Assembly: GCA_015227615.1 (NCBI GenBank)
Contig: JAALGZ010000041.1
Span: forward strand, 248,001 to 312,000
Length of the DNA stretch: 64,000 bases
Source: Labyrinthula sp. Ha
Taxonomy: Eukaryota; Sar; Bigyra; Labyrinthulida; Labyrinthulaceae
Direction: 5' to 3'
Positions 46,479-58,302 of the stretch are shown here, piece after piece (within the stretch, counting starts at the first letter, position 1; every line of letters begins with the position of its first letter). The notes beneath the pieces were generated by a model. The model saw only the letters and a program-made list of their open reading frames with translations. It did no database searches and was not told where the DNA came from. Both the position numbers and the translations under genes were made by a program.

Positions 46479-47764
46479 ACCCTCCCCCAGGGGATATTTT
46501 TTGTTGGTACCATTACAACAGACGGCAAATATATAGGGCCAAGAACATTGTACTATCAATGATGGAATAAAAGCTTTTTTCAAACAAAATGAGATGGCAA
46601 ATCTTTTTAATCGCGTTATTTATTATTCTACGAACAGTCAAAAACAAACGGTGTTATTTTTAGAATTTTCCGTGTAAAGAACATTCGTGCATAACAACAT
46701 GCTTAGCCTTATGTATACGCGATATTCCTCAACTCAAATCTCGGCATTTAAATGCACTCTTTAATAGCACAATAAGTTCCATTAAGACTTATTGTTTGAG
46801 TAATTAGCGACTCTAACAGCAAAATTGTTCGTTGATACTAAAATTCCTTTTCCATTAAGATAGAAATAATATAACATTTTCTCATTAGTTCTTAAGATTT
46901 GTACTAAAATAGTGAACTGCTACAGTTCAATAATTCAATAGACACCAGTTCCACTGAAGGTAAGAAATAATTAAAGTCCTTCATGGAGAAATTGAAAACT
47001 CCGAAAACCGTTGAAAGCGAGGTCCGAAGCTATGAGGATGTTATAAGCTGAGTTAGTAAAGTCGGGTTTCTGAATGAACTATTTAATCTGCTTCAACGAC
47101 TTCATCTTTTTAAGCGGTGTGATAAATTGTCCTGAAAAAAAATAACCAATAAGATAGTACCCCTAAAATCCTACTCAACTCTAACAAATGAGTAACTCTG
47201 CATCTAAACCCTTGATAATAAGCCATAAAGTTCAATTAGTTGTTATTGGAAATAGAAATTGCCACTGATAAGCGAAGTCTCCTATGTTTTCTCATGAGCA
47301 GTGCTGTTGATATATTAATAGATTTTTCGTATTTTGGTTAATCTAAGTGTGCCCAGTTCAAGTAATTAGAAATTCTCAAGAGTTACCTTATAAACTTGGA
47401 GTATATACGATATATTGCTTAAAATGTTGTATATATCATTGAACTTAATTTAAGTTCTAGTTTTTAACAGCAAAGTTAAAAAATAATTTTTTTCATTTCA
47501 GTTCTGATAAAGTTTCTACTATGATCTATTTAGTAAGCCGTGTCATATATTTACCCACATTGGAAAATCATGCAAAAAAAATAAAATACGATGAACCCTC
47601 TCCTGTGAGAGAAAGAAACTTTAATGCTACCTTGATAAACTCAAAGTTACTTTGATGGTACTGATAAGTTAACTATGATTTAATTGTACCGCAATCCCAA
47701 AACCACATCTCGCTCGGGTCATGTCAATATGCTAAAATTTGAACTCTACAATGTTACAGTCTAT

Positions 47765-47790
47765 TTTTTGGAGTCCAATGACTCCAAAAA
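47765..47790. repeat. Perfect 11-bp stem hairpin
   Basis: TTTTTGGAGTC, loop CAAT, GACTCCAAAAA. The stem has no mismatch. It could be a structured RNA end or a regulatory palindrome; no gene lies within 7 kb on the right and 3.7 kb on the left. Confidence 0.6.
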
Positions 47791-50700
47791 TATCAGGGGG
47801 GCTTAAGTAACCGCTTATTATATTATCGTGGTCGTGATTGAAAATCAATAGTTCTTTCCCGGAAACTGGTTAATTTTCATGTAATATTATTTTCAATTTG
47901 AAATGTTTTCGAAGTAATATATGCTGTGAATTAATATGTAAATAACTCATAAAACAGGGAACTCTATAAGGTAGGGATGAGTTTATGGCTTCAGCCATCA
48001 GCTAACTGGATGTATGATAGGGCAAGCAGTATAACGTATTTGAAAGGAGGGATATAGTTTGGCTACATATTATATCTTGGATTGCAGCCTCATATCATGA
48101 GATTTTCTTACTATAGCTAGAGTGATATTTATGAATATACCGATGCTGTCAATTTAAGAGAATAATTAAACAAAATTATGGTGATCAATTGATGTGCTAT
48201 TTTTAATTATTGGCAGTTATTTCTCTTTATCTGTATGTCAGATGATGTTTATTGTTTGCACCCTCTTGGGGACAGAGTTTAAATCTTGTTCTTCACTGTC
48301 AACGATGTTTAAATATAAGTTAAAGAAAGTTTTATTTGAAACCGTGGTTAAGTTCTCTACCATATTATTAGTGATACAAAATTTCTCGAGACAGTGTACA
48401 GGCGATATTACTCAATACTTTGTAGATGGCGAGGCTGATATGAAGGGTGCTCTTTTTTGTGGACTCAGAGTTCATATTTTCTAGCATTATCTCAGGCACC
48501 ACTAGAATCTTTGAAATCTCTTATAATTGTTAAGTTCTAGTATTCTAATGGTATGTTAAATGATTTTGAGAATCTTAGAGTCGGTTTAAGTGATACTGAG
48601 GCATTTCCCTGCAATCTTCAGTAAGCTTTGAAATCATTATGAATATAATTTGAAGTTTTGGGCTAATGGCCGACTTTAATTGATATTTTCATTTTCTTGA
48701 GTTTTGCTATTTCTTATTGCTCCTTTTCGCTTATCTTTTCCATCATTATACCTTTATTTTTAATCCAGTGTTTGGAATTGAACCCACATATATGTTTCTA
48801 TATGTGTATGGACTTACTCGTCAAGTCACTGGGATTTTTACTAACGAAAGTATACGTATGCTACAATGTAGCCATACTACATCTAGCTCGTCTAATTTCT
48901 TCGAATGATTAAGTTGATCCAGTATATAATTTGGAAATAATCTCCGTTCCCACAAGCATGTTCACGGGTACCAGTATTTGGAGATTCTAGTATCATTTAA
49001 CTCATTTTATCCAGGTTTTGATACAGGAAAAATAAATATCTTGGCGAGTTGGCAATTATTTCTGTGGCCCAATAATATTTTATATCTATTATGACATTCT
49101 AAAAATTTAAGTATGACTTCAGGAGTATTAGAGTCCAAAAAAGTCCTAACTCAAGAATTTCTTATAAAAATCTCTGATTTTAGACATTTCTTTATAAACA
49201 TTATTCCTGGGGATTGGCTATGCCTACCAACCGCAGCTATGCTGGAGAAGGTCGAAGTTTTAATTCATACCCGAATTTAAATGTTGTATTTGGACATGAT
49301 TTATTCTCCCTGGATAGGTTTGAAAGTTTTCTTGGATAGGAACTTAAATTCTTCTGAACATCCTTGGGAGTTCAAGATAATGGTGAATCAGGTTAAGCTC
49401 ATTGCAAATTCTTGTTTAGCTTAGTTCTAGTTGAAACTTTAATATTTTCTTGATATTATATTAGTTGCTCATATTTGGGATGGATAATGATTTCATCTAG
49501 GTTGACAATATAGAAAGATCATCACATTATACAGGTATGAGCTGTTCTAATTGAATTGAATTATTTGAAACGCGTATTACAGGCTATTGAATTTCTTTCT
49601 TTCAGATATCTTCAGTTATCTTACCATATTTTTTTCACTGTTTGAGAATTTTTATAACAGTTAGACAACTTTCTTCTATTCTAACTCCGTTAATTTGAAC
49701 ATTGTTCTCAGTTTCTTTATTGCTACTTAAATTAAGTGAACTCGATGGTATATCAACTTTTCAGATTTCACTTTGCAACATCATAAAAGAATGGTGAAGG
49801 TCCAATAGCTTTTGTGATATTTATTTTCCCTTTTCTTCATATTGAAACAGTTCAAAGAAGGGTAATGTGATTCTTTAATCTTTATTCACAAGAACCGCTT
49901 TATTGTTTTGAACTCAGGATGTTTTCCCTCGACAATTTTAGTTTGAGTTTCACAATAGGTATATTCTTTGACCGGGGATATTTCTTTGTAATTTACTAGA
50001 GCAAAATTTATGTGACGTTGAAAATTCACTTGAATTATCAGTTAGTACATGTTTCACTACTAACTACACACGTCAGTTTCTGTTCTGGGTTCAATCATTA
50101 AGCTGGAACCCTTGATAACGCTTAAGTGATTTCTCGAGAAAAGAATCTGTAAAGGTTTATACATAATATTTGCTCTATAATATGATTTATCACTTCGCTG
50201 GGAAATCTGTTAGTAACTGTTAAGTCAAGAACCGTGGACATGTCTCCATTTTACTGATGTTTATTTATAGACAAGAGATGTCTTCAATCTTGCATATTTC
50301 AGAAACATTTTCGACTATATACGTCCATTTGCTTTACATCTTACATCAATATTTTTAGCAAAGTCGGGTATTAATTTGTCTGCAGCTAAACTTTTGTACT
50401 GGTGATTTTGATGTTTTACCTGTGTTTTATAATGAACCTGAGATAACATGTAAATATACATAGGATAAGGAGACCCCATGTATATGACCCATTGAGGCAG
50501 CAGTATTAGTTCATGGTATAACTATTGAATTCTACAAAAGAACAAGAACATAATACATGATTTCTGAAAAGAACTGTACTTTCTCTTTTACCCAGAAAAT
50601 ACAATATTACTAGAGTTCACGTCATTTTTTCTTTAGGATACGAATTTTACCTGTTGAGTTAATTGAGAATAAAAGCAACACTGTTGTGCTTACAGCTCAG

Positions 50701-52309
50701 GGATAAGTTCTAATAACAAGAATAATTTTGCATTTATTAGCTCAATATGCGCTACAAGCAGATCTAAAATAAACAAATTTCCGTATAGCTCTTGCGGTAA
50801 CACATCTGTTTGAATAAGCAATTGAGGAAGGTTTTTTATATTTAATTTTGCTACTTCTCAAAATTATTGCAAAATTTAACGCAGAATACTTGATTATGAG
50901 GTTATACACGTAGTATTTCGTGCATAAGAAACTTCCAACCCGTTATTGGGCTGAACAAAGCCTTTTATTACTACAACTTTTTCCAGTAGACGCCATTCTT
51001 GGAATGATTATATAGCATGTGCTATTCCTGAGCAACGTTAAACAAGCTCGTTATCTTGACCTCTATATTAGCAAACATGGATTAACATTTCACGACAAAT
51101 ATCTATTATCCCCTTTAGGGTACTTTACTGGTCCTGAAACTATCTTGGGTATTTCGTCTTCCAGTTTTCTGAGTCGTTTCAGAGCCCTAGAGTATCTCAA
51201 TATGTAAATGTTTCATCTTCTCCTGTGCTCTATGTATCAATATTATTATCCCAGTATGGTGTCAATCATAACCATACAATGACTCGTGATATTCCAGGAA
51301 GTCAGCGCTGAATTGCTTCGAAAATCCAGGTGGTTGCAAAAAAATAGACAATGTTATTAAATGGAAGTAGCTAAACGTGGTTGGTTTGATGACAGTACCA
51401 CTAGTTATTGTTAATTGAAGAGTAGAATAATTATTCTTTCTCTTAACCCAAAGTTTCTATGAGATAATCAATTTAAATTTAGATCTACGCCTTTTAGTTA
51501 CATAGCCGCTAATAAAAATCAATTTTAGAGATATTGAACTCAGTGTGTCACGGGAGATACATGTCATAACCGTTGAAACGTTTTCTGCCTGCTACTGGTC
51601 TATGGTTAAATTTATATCACTAAAACCTTTTTAGTAATTAAATAGTAGACTTTAAATAGGATTTATTTTATTATAGCATCCATTTTTTTATTTAAATTTA
51701 ACTCTTTCCTTAACATTTGAGGGTTGAAGTCGCCAATGAGTGTTGATGTCCCTCATCGTGATAGAATTTTGCGAAGTATAAGAAAATTTAGAATCCACTT
51801 TAGGCCCTAAACAGATCTATGGAGCTTATTGATTATACATTTCAGTAGTTCATTTCTGATATAGATTCAAAATCAGTTGGAATATTCTGTTTCTAAGTCC
51901 TCTGGTTTCTGAAACTCGAGTGCAAATTCATCCACCATGAACACCGCTATACCTAGGAAGAGATGTGGTTTCAAAATTCACACCTAGACTAGCATCAACT
52001 AATTTTTTCTCTTCCATGGAATATATTGAAACCTTCTAAATATGGTTAATAAGGAAATATGATTCCTATTATCGCTTCCTTGATAAGTTGTAGAGCAATG
52101 TTGTGTTCTAACTTTTTAATACCATCGACATTCATAGAGGCACATCTAAGCCTTTGTCTTCGAACACTTACATTCCAAGAAACCTTTTAGAGTATAGAAT
52201 TAGTTTCTTACCCGTAAAATTGGATATTTAATTTTCTTGATTTTCAGACCCAGAATTTATGAAAACGGAGTACACACTTGAATGGCCAAATTGGTCTTAA
52301 ATGTGTCCT

Positions 52310-53025
52310 TTTAAGCCAGTCATCTTTTCAAAAAACAATAGAAAACAAGAGAAGTTACCATAGGAAATGATGGAAAGGTCGTCTGGAATAACTTTGAAGA
52401 AGATATAAAGAGGTATTGCATTAGCCTGATTTATATTGGTACACAGCAATACGCGCAACATTTGGTTGAAGCTGGGCAGCAATGAGGCAGAATGCTCACA
52501 GCACTTGCATGCGATCACTGCGACACGTTGTGCTAGTGCCTAGAAGGGAAAAAGGAGGATAGCCTTGGGAGAAAACTAGAGTTTGAACATCGCTGGAAGT
52601 TTAAGGTCGAGTACATTGTTACCCGAATTCTAACCTTTCTGCACTGCATCTTCAAGCAGCAGATGCTGGGAGAAGGAAGATGTGAACAAATCATGGAAGA
52701 AATTGAGAGGGAGCTCCCACTGAGGGTATATTTCTATGTCAGTAAGACTGGTGGAGATATGGTCGCTCAAATATCTGACGCAAAGTGTATCGAGAAGAAT
52801 ATCCACAAAATAAGAGGAAAAGAGTTCCATCGACTTGCCGAACCAGTGGGATAAATTGATCCTAAACTGAAGATGTGTTCTAGAAGATTGGAAATGAGAA
52901 GACTCCGTGTAATAGACGCAAAGAAAATAAAGGAGAAAAGAAAGATGAAAAGGAGATTAGAAGACAGGAAAAAAAGAGGAGTATTTTCCTTAAGTGTTTC
53001 CATCAGAAGATTTTGCTGAAGCAAC
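52310..53025 (+). pseudogene. Broken coding relic, unknown family
   Basis: One reading frame on the plus strand keeps protein-like sequence for about 240 codons but holds about four stop codons. Readable patches include GNDGKVVWNNFEEDIKRYC, GRCEQIMEEIERELPLRVYF and a basic end KKIKEKRKMKRRLEDRKK. The patch is richer in GC than the desert around it and has no obvious shift of frame, which suggests a fairly recent loss. I recognise no family, so I cannot say whether it was a host gene or part of a mobile element. Confidence 0.45.
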
Positions 53026-55207
53026 GGAGTAAACACAACAAGAGTCCAACCGATAAAAACATTTTTAATCCTTCTAGTTAGCGCTGAGGATTAATCTCCT
53101 TGCTCAAGTTTATTTACCAAAGAGCTTTTCCTTAACAGATATTTGTTTTCAGAAGATGTTGCAGGTTATATCTGATCTATAAGAAAAACCTTTAGTCCTC
53201 CATTATAATTTTGTTATACTATAATTGTGTAATTTAGACAGGTTTAAAGAGATTCGTGAACTAAAAGTTTCATATCATTGTTTGTTTCAAAGTCCACGAT
53301 TTCCATCCAATAGGAAGTATTTTGAATTTCTACAACAGAGGTTCACTTTCTTGTTAAAGGGAATATATTCTAAGCTACTTAATATATATACGTATTTCTC
53401 TGAAAAGCAAAAGAACTTATTAAAGTAAGATAATTGTTCCTGTGTCCCATTTTATTTTTTGTCTGTTCAATTGTCAAGTCTGAATAGAGAAAATTATAAT
53501 TAAGACACTTTGCAAACAAAATTAAATAACACTCTACTTTAACAGGAATTTGATTAAACAACACATATATATATCGTAACTTCCCTAGTTTTTTTTCTCT
53601 ACTTTGTATCCAAGTTTCAGTCTTTTCTATTTTCCTCGGACCTACTTTAAAACCTTTACCATGACAAACGGGCGCTTGAAGAATGGCAGCTTTAATTCTA
53701 TAATAAGGTTTTGAATATTATTGTTCCATAAGACCAATTCTTTATAATAGATAACAAACAATTAGATAACTATACAAATATCCACTTAGGATAATAGGAC
53801 CAGCTTTTCCTACTTCTTTAATCGATTCCAATACCTGTAAATTATCTTTTGTATTATCTCTTATAGTTTTCATGCAAAACCGAGTGTATAAATACTAAAG
53901 AACATATATAAAAAATGCAGAATTTTATTCACTACAAGTTTTGGCAGCGGAATAATGTACATGTTACCAGGCAAACCACGAATTATGCCCCACAAAGGTA
54001 TATATATACTATAGATGACTCAGTATCACCAGACACGATACAGTCTAATACCCTAATTATTTAAAAAAAAATAAACCACACTCAATTTCCAAAATCCTTA
54101 TTGTTAATTTTTATATTAGGGAGATGAATTTTTTTGCTCCAGCCTAGAAAAAAAATTATACATGATATTCGAGGAGCTTGGATGTTATGAGTGCTTATGG
54201 TAATGTTGCAATGAGTATTCATTTCTAGGCGTGTCTTGCATCTTGTGCCAACATCTTAGTGGAAAACATGATGTTTCTTAACAAAAGATACACAAAACTT
54301 AGAAAATATAGATTATTAAATTCGCCTCTCAGAAAATATATATACCATGTTGAAAATATTAGCTTGTAGTGAAGCTAAAGGAAGGTCTAGTGTTTACAGG
54401 TGTCGATATTGAAGGCCCCGCCATAATCAAAATTTTCTTCACATTCACTATTTCAAAATACAAAGGAGGTCTATATCAAATAATATCCAGGATAAGTAAG
54501 TTTTACATTACTTCTTCTAAAATATAACAGCTCTGAAGGCGTGTAACCTAACCACTTTGCAGAAGGTTCCAGCAATAAAGATATTTAAGTATGTTAAAGA
54601 ACAATATTTTGTACTTAGTGAATAACAAAGATTTTCTACAAGTACTAATAGAGAAAACATATAACCTCTGATTTTCAGGTATTAATTGTCTAATTTGCAT
54701 CGCTGCAATTGTCAGGGACAGAAGCCAAAAATTTTAATCATACCCTAATAAAACCTTTCCGAATTGTAGATATTGGTATTAAATAATCCTGATTCTATTC
54801 GCGGCATCAAGTGCTTAACGATAATTAGCCTTAATAGTTGAGTAGTTATTATTAGTTATCAACCCGAAGAAATATAGCTACAAACTATAATTAATTCAAC
54901 ACACTTACCAAACTTTTACAACGCTATAGTTGAAGTTTGAACAATTTCTGACAATGCGGCAAAAATATAAACTAAAATATCTGAACTATGACTAAAACAC
55001 AGGGAGTTGATTTTATCTCTATTTTCAATTGTCTTGGTTCATTTTCAAGAAATATGTTTTTGTAACAATTAATTAAGCTTCCCGTATTAATATTTAATCT
55101 CAAGAGATTGTCAACTGTTCTAGGCCATATGGCCCAGAAATAAGTTTTGTAGTGTGTATGAAGAGCAAAGGACTTAAATCGACCGTTTAGCACGACCTAC
55201 GACAAAT

Positions 55208-56701
55208 ATGACAAAAAAAAACACAAGGAAACGTTCCTTGCAAAGCTTATTATCTTGTAATATTCATGGATTTCAATCTTCGATTTCTTTGAATTGTGCT
55301 CGCAGCCCCTCTGGGAAAAATGCTCCAAAGAAGAAGTCCAAGAACATTCAAAGTAAGAACATAGAGCAAACATCAAACAACAAAACGAAGAAAAATATAT
55401 TAAAAAAAAATGTTGCAAAAAGTAAAGAAAAACTTGAATATAAAGGAAAACCTGTATCAAAGGTTTCTGACCTCAAACCGCTAAGTCCGAAACTCAGCAA
55501 GAAAAATAATAATCCACGAACTGATTCTAGCAGCGACAAATATGATTTATTCTTCCACATCAAGCAAATTAACCCAACATGGAAAGAAATTGGAAGGTAT
55601 GTTTCACGGCATATATCTGAGTTGGAGTATCATAGGTTTTCTCTAAAGAGTTTCTTGGCGCTTTCATATTCCAAAGAAAAATCTAATCGGAACACAGTAA
55701 GACAGAAGCATGGCATTGATAGAGCAAAACACAAAATAAATCATCACTTGGAAGAAATCTCAAAAAGTTTGTCAACGCTCTTTCCTGAAAAACCAAGTCC
55801 TAACTCTGAACATTGCAGCGCTTGTTTAAGTAACACGGATGTAGAAGGAAACGAAATGATTGCTTGTGACCATGCGCTGTGTGGATTTTCTTTTCATAGA
55901 AATTGTTGCATTCCAATTGTATCGCAGAAAGAATTTGATTATCTTCCAGATGAAAGTCAGAGTTCAAGTGATGATCAATCATTGAAGGCTTGGTTTTGTC
56001 GAAAATGTGACATATATTTTTTTCTTCTTAATTTTCTTAATGAAAAGCTTGGAACAGAATATGACCATTACTCTGAAATCTTAAATGAAAGAGAAGAAGT
56101 GGAAAATTCAAAGAAAAGTAGTGAGACTTTTATAGAAGAAAGTAAAACTACCTCACTACACCAAAGATCTCCAAAGTATAATACAAGAAGAAAAAAGATT
56201 GATTTTCTAAGCTTGCATGAAAATGAATCTGAAGACTTCAACTTGTATGCAGACCATCTAAACTCAGAAGAAACGGATGAGGAGTTTATCCCTTCACCAA
56301 GTTCTCGGGCAAACACAGGTACTAATGAGGAAGCTATGTTGCGAGAACAAGCTCCATACAATACAAAAACGGCTTCTGTAAAGTGTACAGAGGTAACCAC
56401 TGATTCAGTTTCTCCTTCTGAGCAAAATAGTCAATCTCTGAGAGAAGAATCAGATTGCTCAGATTTTCGGTCGCAGCAAAGCATTCAATCTATGGACGAA
56501 GAAACTGATGACTTAGAATTTTCTATGCAGCAAAATAGCAAAGCAGCAAATGAAGATGCACAGGATCAAGATTTGGAGTCTCATCAAAGCCTTAAATCAA
56601 CCAACGAAGGAACACACTCTATGTCGGGATCAAACTTCGTCACAAATAAGTCAAGTGCAACTTGTCTCAACTCTCAGGACTCTGATTTTACTGAAGGTTA
56701 G
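55208..56701 (+). CDS. PHD-finger protein
   Basis: A 497-residue protein starting at ATG. A complete C4HC3 PHD finger lies at residues 203-267: C203-x2-C206, C220-x4-C225, H230-x2-C233, W262 and C264-x2-C267, with the MIACDHALCGFSFHRNCC core. A 30-residue insert sits before the final WFCRKC. Such fingers read the histone H3 tail. The first 105 residues are Lys/Ser-rich with NLS-like clusters. The part before the finger (115-190) contains helical sequence (WKEIGRYVSRHISELEYHRF). The last 200 residues are acidic, Ser/Glu-rich and repetitive (LESHQSLKS, FRSQQSIQS, FSMQQNSKA). The stop follows GAAGGTTAG, a possible donor site, so a short 3' exon cannot be excluded. Confidence 0.82.
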   Translation: MTKKNTRKRSLQSLLSCNIHGFQSSISLNCARSPSGKNAPKKKSKNIQSKNIEQTSNNKTKKNILKKNVAKSKEKLEYKGKPVSKVSDLKPLSPKLSKKNNNPRTDSSSDKYDLFFHIKQINPTWKEIGRYVSRHISELEYHRFSLKSFLALSYSKEKSNRNTVRQKHGIDRAKHKINHHLEEISKSLSTLFPEKPSPNSEHCSACLSNTDVEGNEMIACDHALCGFSFHRNCCIPIVSQKEFDYLPDESQSSSDDQSLKAWFCRKCDIYFFLLNFLNEKLGTEYDHYSEILNEREEVENSKKSSETFIEESKTTSLHQRSPKYNTRRKKIDFLSLHENESEDFNLYADHLNSEETDEEFIPSPSSRANTGTNEEAMLREQAPYNTKTASVKCTEVTTDSVSPSEQNSQSLREESDCSDFRSQQSIQSMDEETDDLEFSMQQNSKAANEDAQDQDLESHQSLKSTNEGTHSMSGSNFVTNKSSATCLNSQDSDFTEG

Positions 56702-56839
56702 TTACTTTCTCAGCTTAATTAGAGAGTTCCGGGTTTATAAATTTGGCAAGTATGCTCAATCATAGACTTGAATTGAGGTGGGTGTATAATCAGGTAGTTG
56801 TTAGTTTTTTCACTGCTATGGTATTTGAGTTGTGATACA

Positions 56840-57192
56840 ATGTACAACTTCCTTAGCTTTTTGCGAGTGTTGATATTAGGACCCATGGTTTTGACCATGG
56901 TTTAAATTGTTTTTTGAACAGAACTTATTCTTCTAAGAAGACTCTTTTTATTTTTTATACGTATATACATATTATCCGGAAAGATCCACTGATAAAGAGA
57001 TCCTCTCAATTATTGCTACAAACTCACCATAAGTTTAGAGAAGGTTTCATTTTCTTGACAACTGGAGTATTACTGTGTGGAGCTATTATAGTCCATGTCA
57101 CAAATAACTCTGGGTATTTTTCAAGTTATTTGTGTTGTTTTGCAAGGGCATTGATGCTTATGAGTATGACTTGTGCGCATCTACTGGAGTAA
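56840..57192 (+). CDS. Possible small membrane protein (uncertain splicing)
   Basis: A frame ending at 57192 contains KFREGFIFLTTGVLLCGAII and a second hydrophobic helix with LMLMSMTCAHLLE, which read like a membrane protein. It starts only at a TTG, so an upstream exon is needed. ATG 56840 opens a short hydrophobic frame (MYNFLSFLRVLILGPMVLTM) that could join it by a 38-nt intron, longer than the others here. Family unknown. Confidence 0.3.
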
Positions 57193-57307
57193 GAAATAAT
57201 TCAGGCCATCCAAATAAGAGAACCTAAGTAAGACAAAGTTAATTTAAGTAGTCAAAGATTTGAATACGCTTAAGTTAGGCACATTTTACTAGTGCTTTAC
57301 TAGAACA

Positions 57308-57529
57308 ATGAGCAAAACGGGTTTTAAGTGTGTTATCCAGGAGTCTGGTAGGGTATCGAGCAGCTTTCCTAGAGCAAAGAAGTCGAAGCCGAAGAACTGG
57401 CCTTTTTTAGTGTGTGAACGAAACAGGAACGATAGAAGTAAGGACTCACCAGGGAATAATATGTGTAGGAAGGTAAGAATAAGACACAGCGGAGGGAGAT
57501 ACGAAAAATACAGGAATAAGGAAGAGTAG
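57308..57529 (+). CDS. Small basic hypothetical ORF
   Basis: A 73-codon frame from ATG (MSKTGFKCVIQESGRVSS) that is rich in Lys, Arg and Ser, with a basic end (KVRIRHSGGRYEKYRNKEE). It is longer than most chance frames here but matches nothing I know. It may be a micro-protein or a relic. Confidence 0.25.
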   Translation: MSKTGFKCVIQESGRVSSSFPRAKKSKPKNWPFLVCERNRNDRSKDSPGNNMCRKVRIRHSGGRYEKYRNKEE

Positions 57530-58302
57530 AGTTTTATTAAGCAATAAAAGGTTGAAAAAAAAGAACAAGTCGGATAAGTTTTTCTTTCTTAGTGAGCACA
57601 AAAAATTAAAAGTGTCTCTCGGGTCATTGATTGAAATATTCCTATTTGGAACAGAAATCGAAAGAGCTAAAGCATAAGCCTTGAGTGAGAACAATTCTTG
57701 AACCCGATTTGCCAAGCTTTCTACTTCGATATCCAAAGGTTTTTAGTATAACTGGAACAGCCTATTGATTCGACTATTTTATTTTCAAATTAATTATAGT
57801 AGGGCACGAAACTAAATTTAGTATTAGGTTTCCTTTAAAAGCTTTCCATTGCAAATTTCTTGTTTGTGAGATGTAGCTGAAGTTGCACTTTTTCTTTGTG
57901 CTCGGAAGATAAACCTTTTGTAGTTCATGTGCTAGTGTTTCCGTATTTTCTCTGTTTTACAGCGTGTTTTAATGAAATAATAATGATTTATGTTTCTTAA
58001 ATGGTAGGAGTTTTTTTGTCAAGAAGTTTGGCTTTAAGAAAGCTAGCGAAGCTGAAAAAAGAGTTTTAAATGACTGCTTTTAAATTGAAAGTGATTATAT
58101 CCATGAATTTATTAAAGGCGCTGATAAGGTAGTAAGAAGCTAAGTTCTAGTTATTAGCAAAGGGGTCAAATAGTTACTTTCGTTGTCGCTTGAGTTTTCA
58201 TCTTCATTATTCTCATGTACTTGCCGGAAAAGATACTTCCTATGATATACTCCAAATGGTAGCACCCTAGATATTATTTTTTCTTAAGAAACTCTTATGG
58301 TC

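Larger units (their letters stand above)
44002..55207. other. 11-kb gene desert
   Basis: No intact gene is recognisable over 11.2 kb. It contains an (ATA)n tract, two perfect hairpins (46451-46478 and 47765-47790) and one broken coding relic (about 52310-53025). Between about 48.2 and 51.3 kb the plus strand is rich in T and G and holds short patches that read like leucine-rich repeats (for example ARYLDLYISKHGLTF at about 51.05 kb), but none joins into a gene. Confidence 0.55.
56702..58302. other. Region between the PHD and dynein-tail genes
   Basis: About 1.6 kb. It holds two weak plus-strand candidates (56840-57192 and 57308-57529) and a minus-strand coding-like patch at about 57530-57740 (IEVESLANRVQELFSLKAYA). 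None is firm. No dynein motor sequence is present on the minus strand here. Confidence 0.5.

Noticed and set aside
57446-57736. Minus-strand 96-codon frame as a dynein motor exon
   Set aside because: It contains no AAA+ motif (no Walker A or B) and starts with a non-ATG codon. It has some protein character but cannot be assigned.
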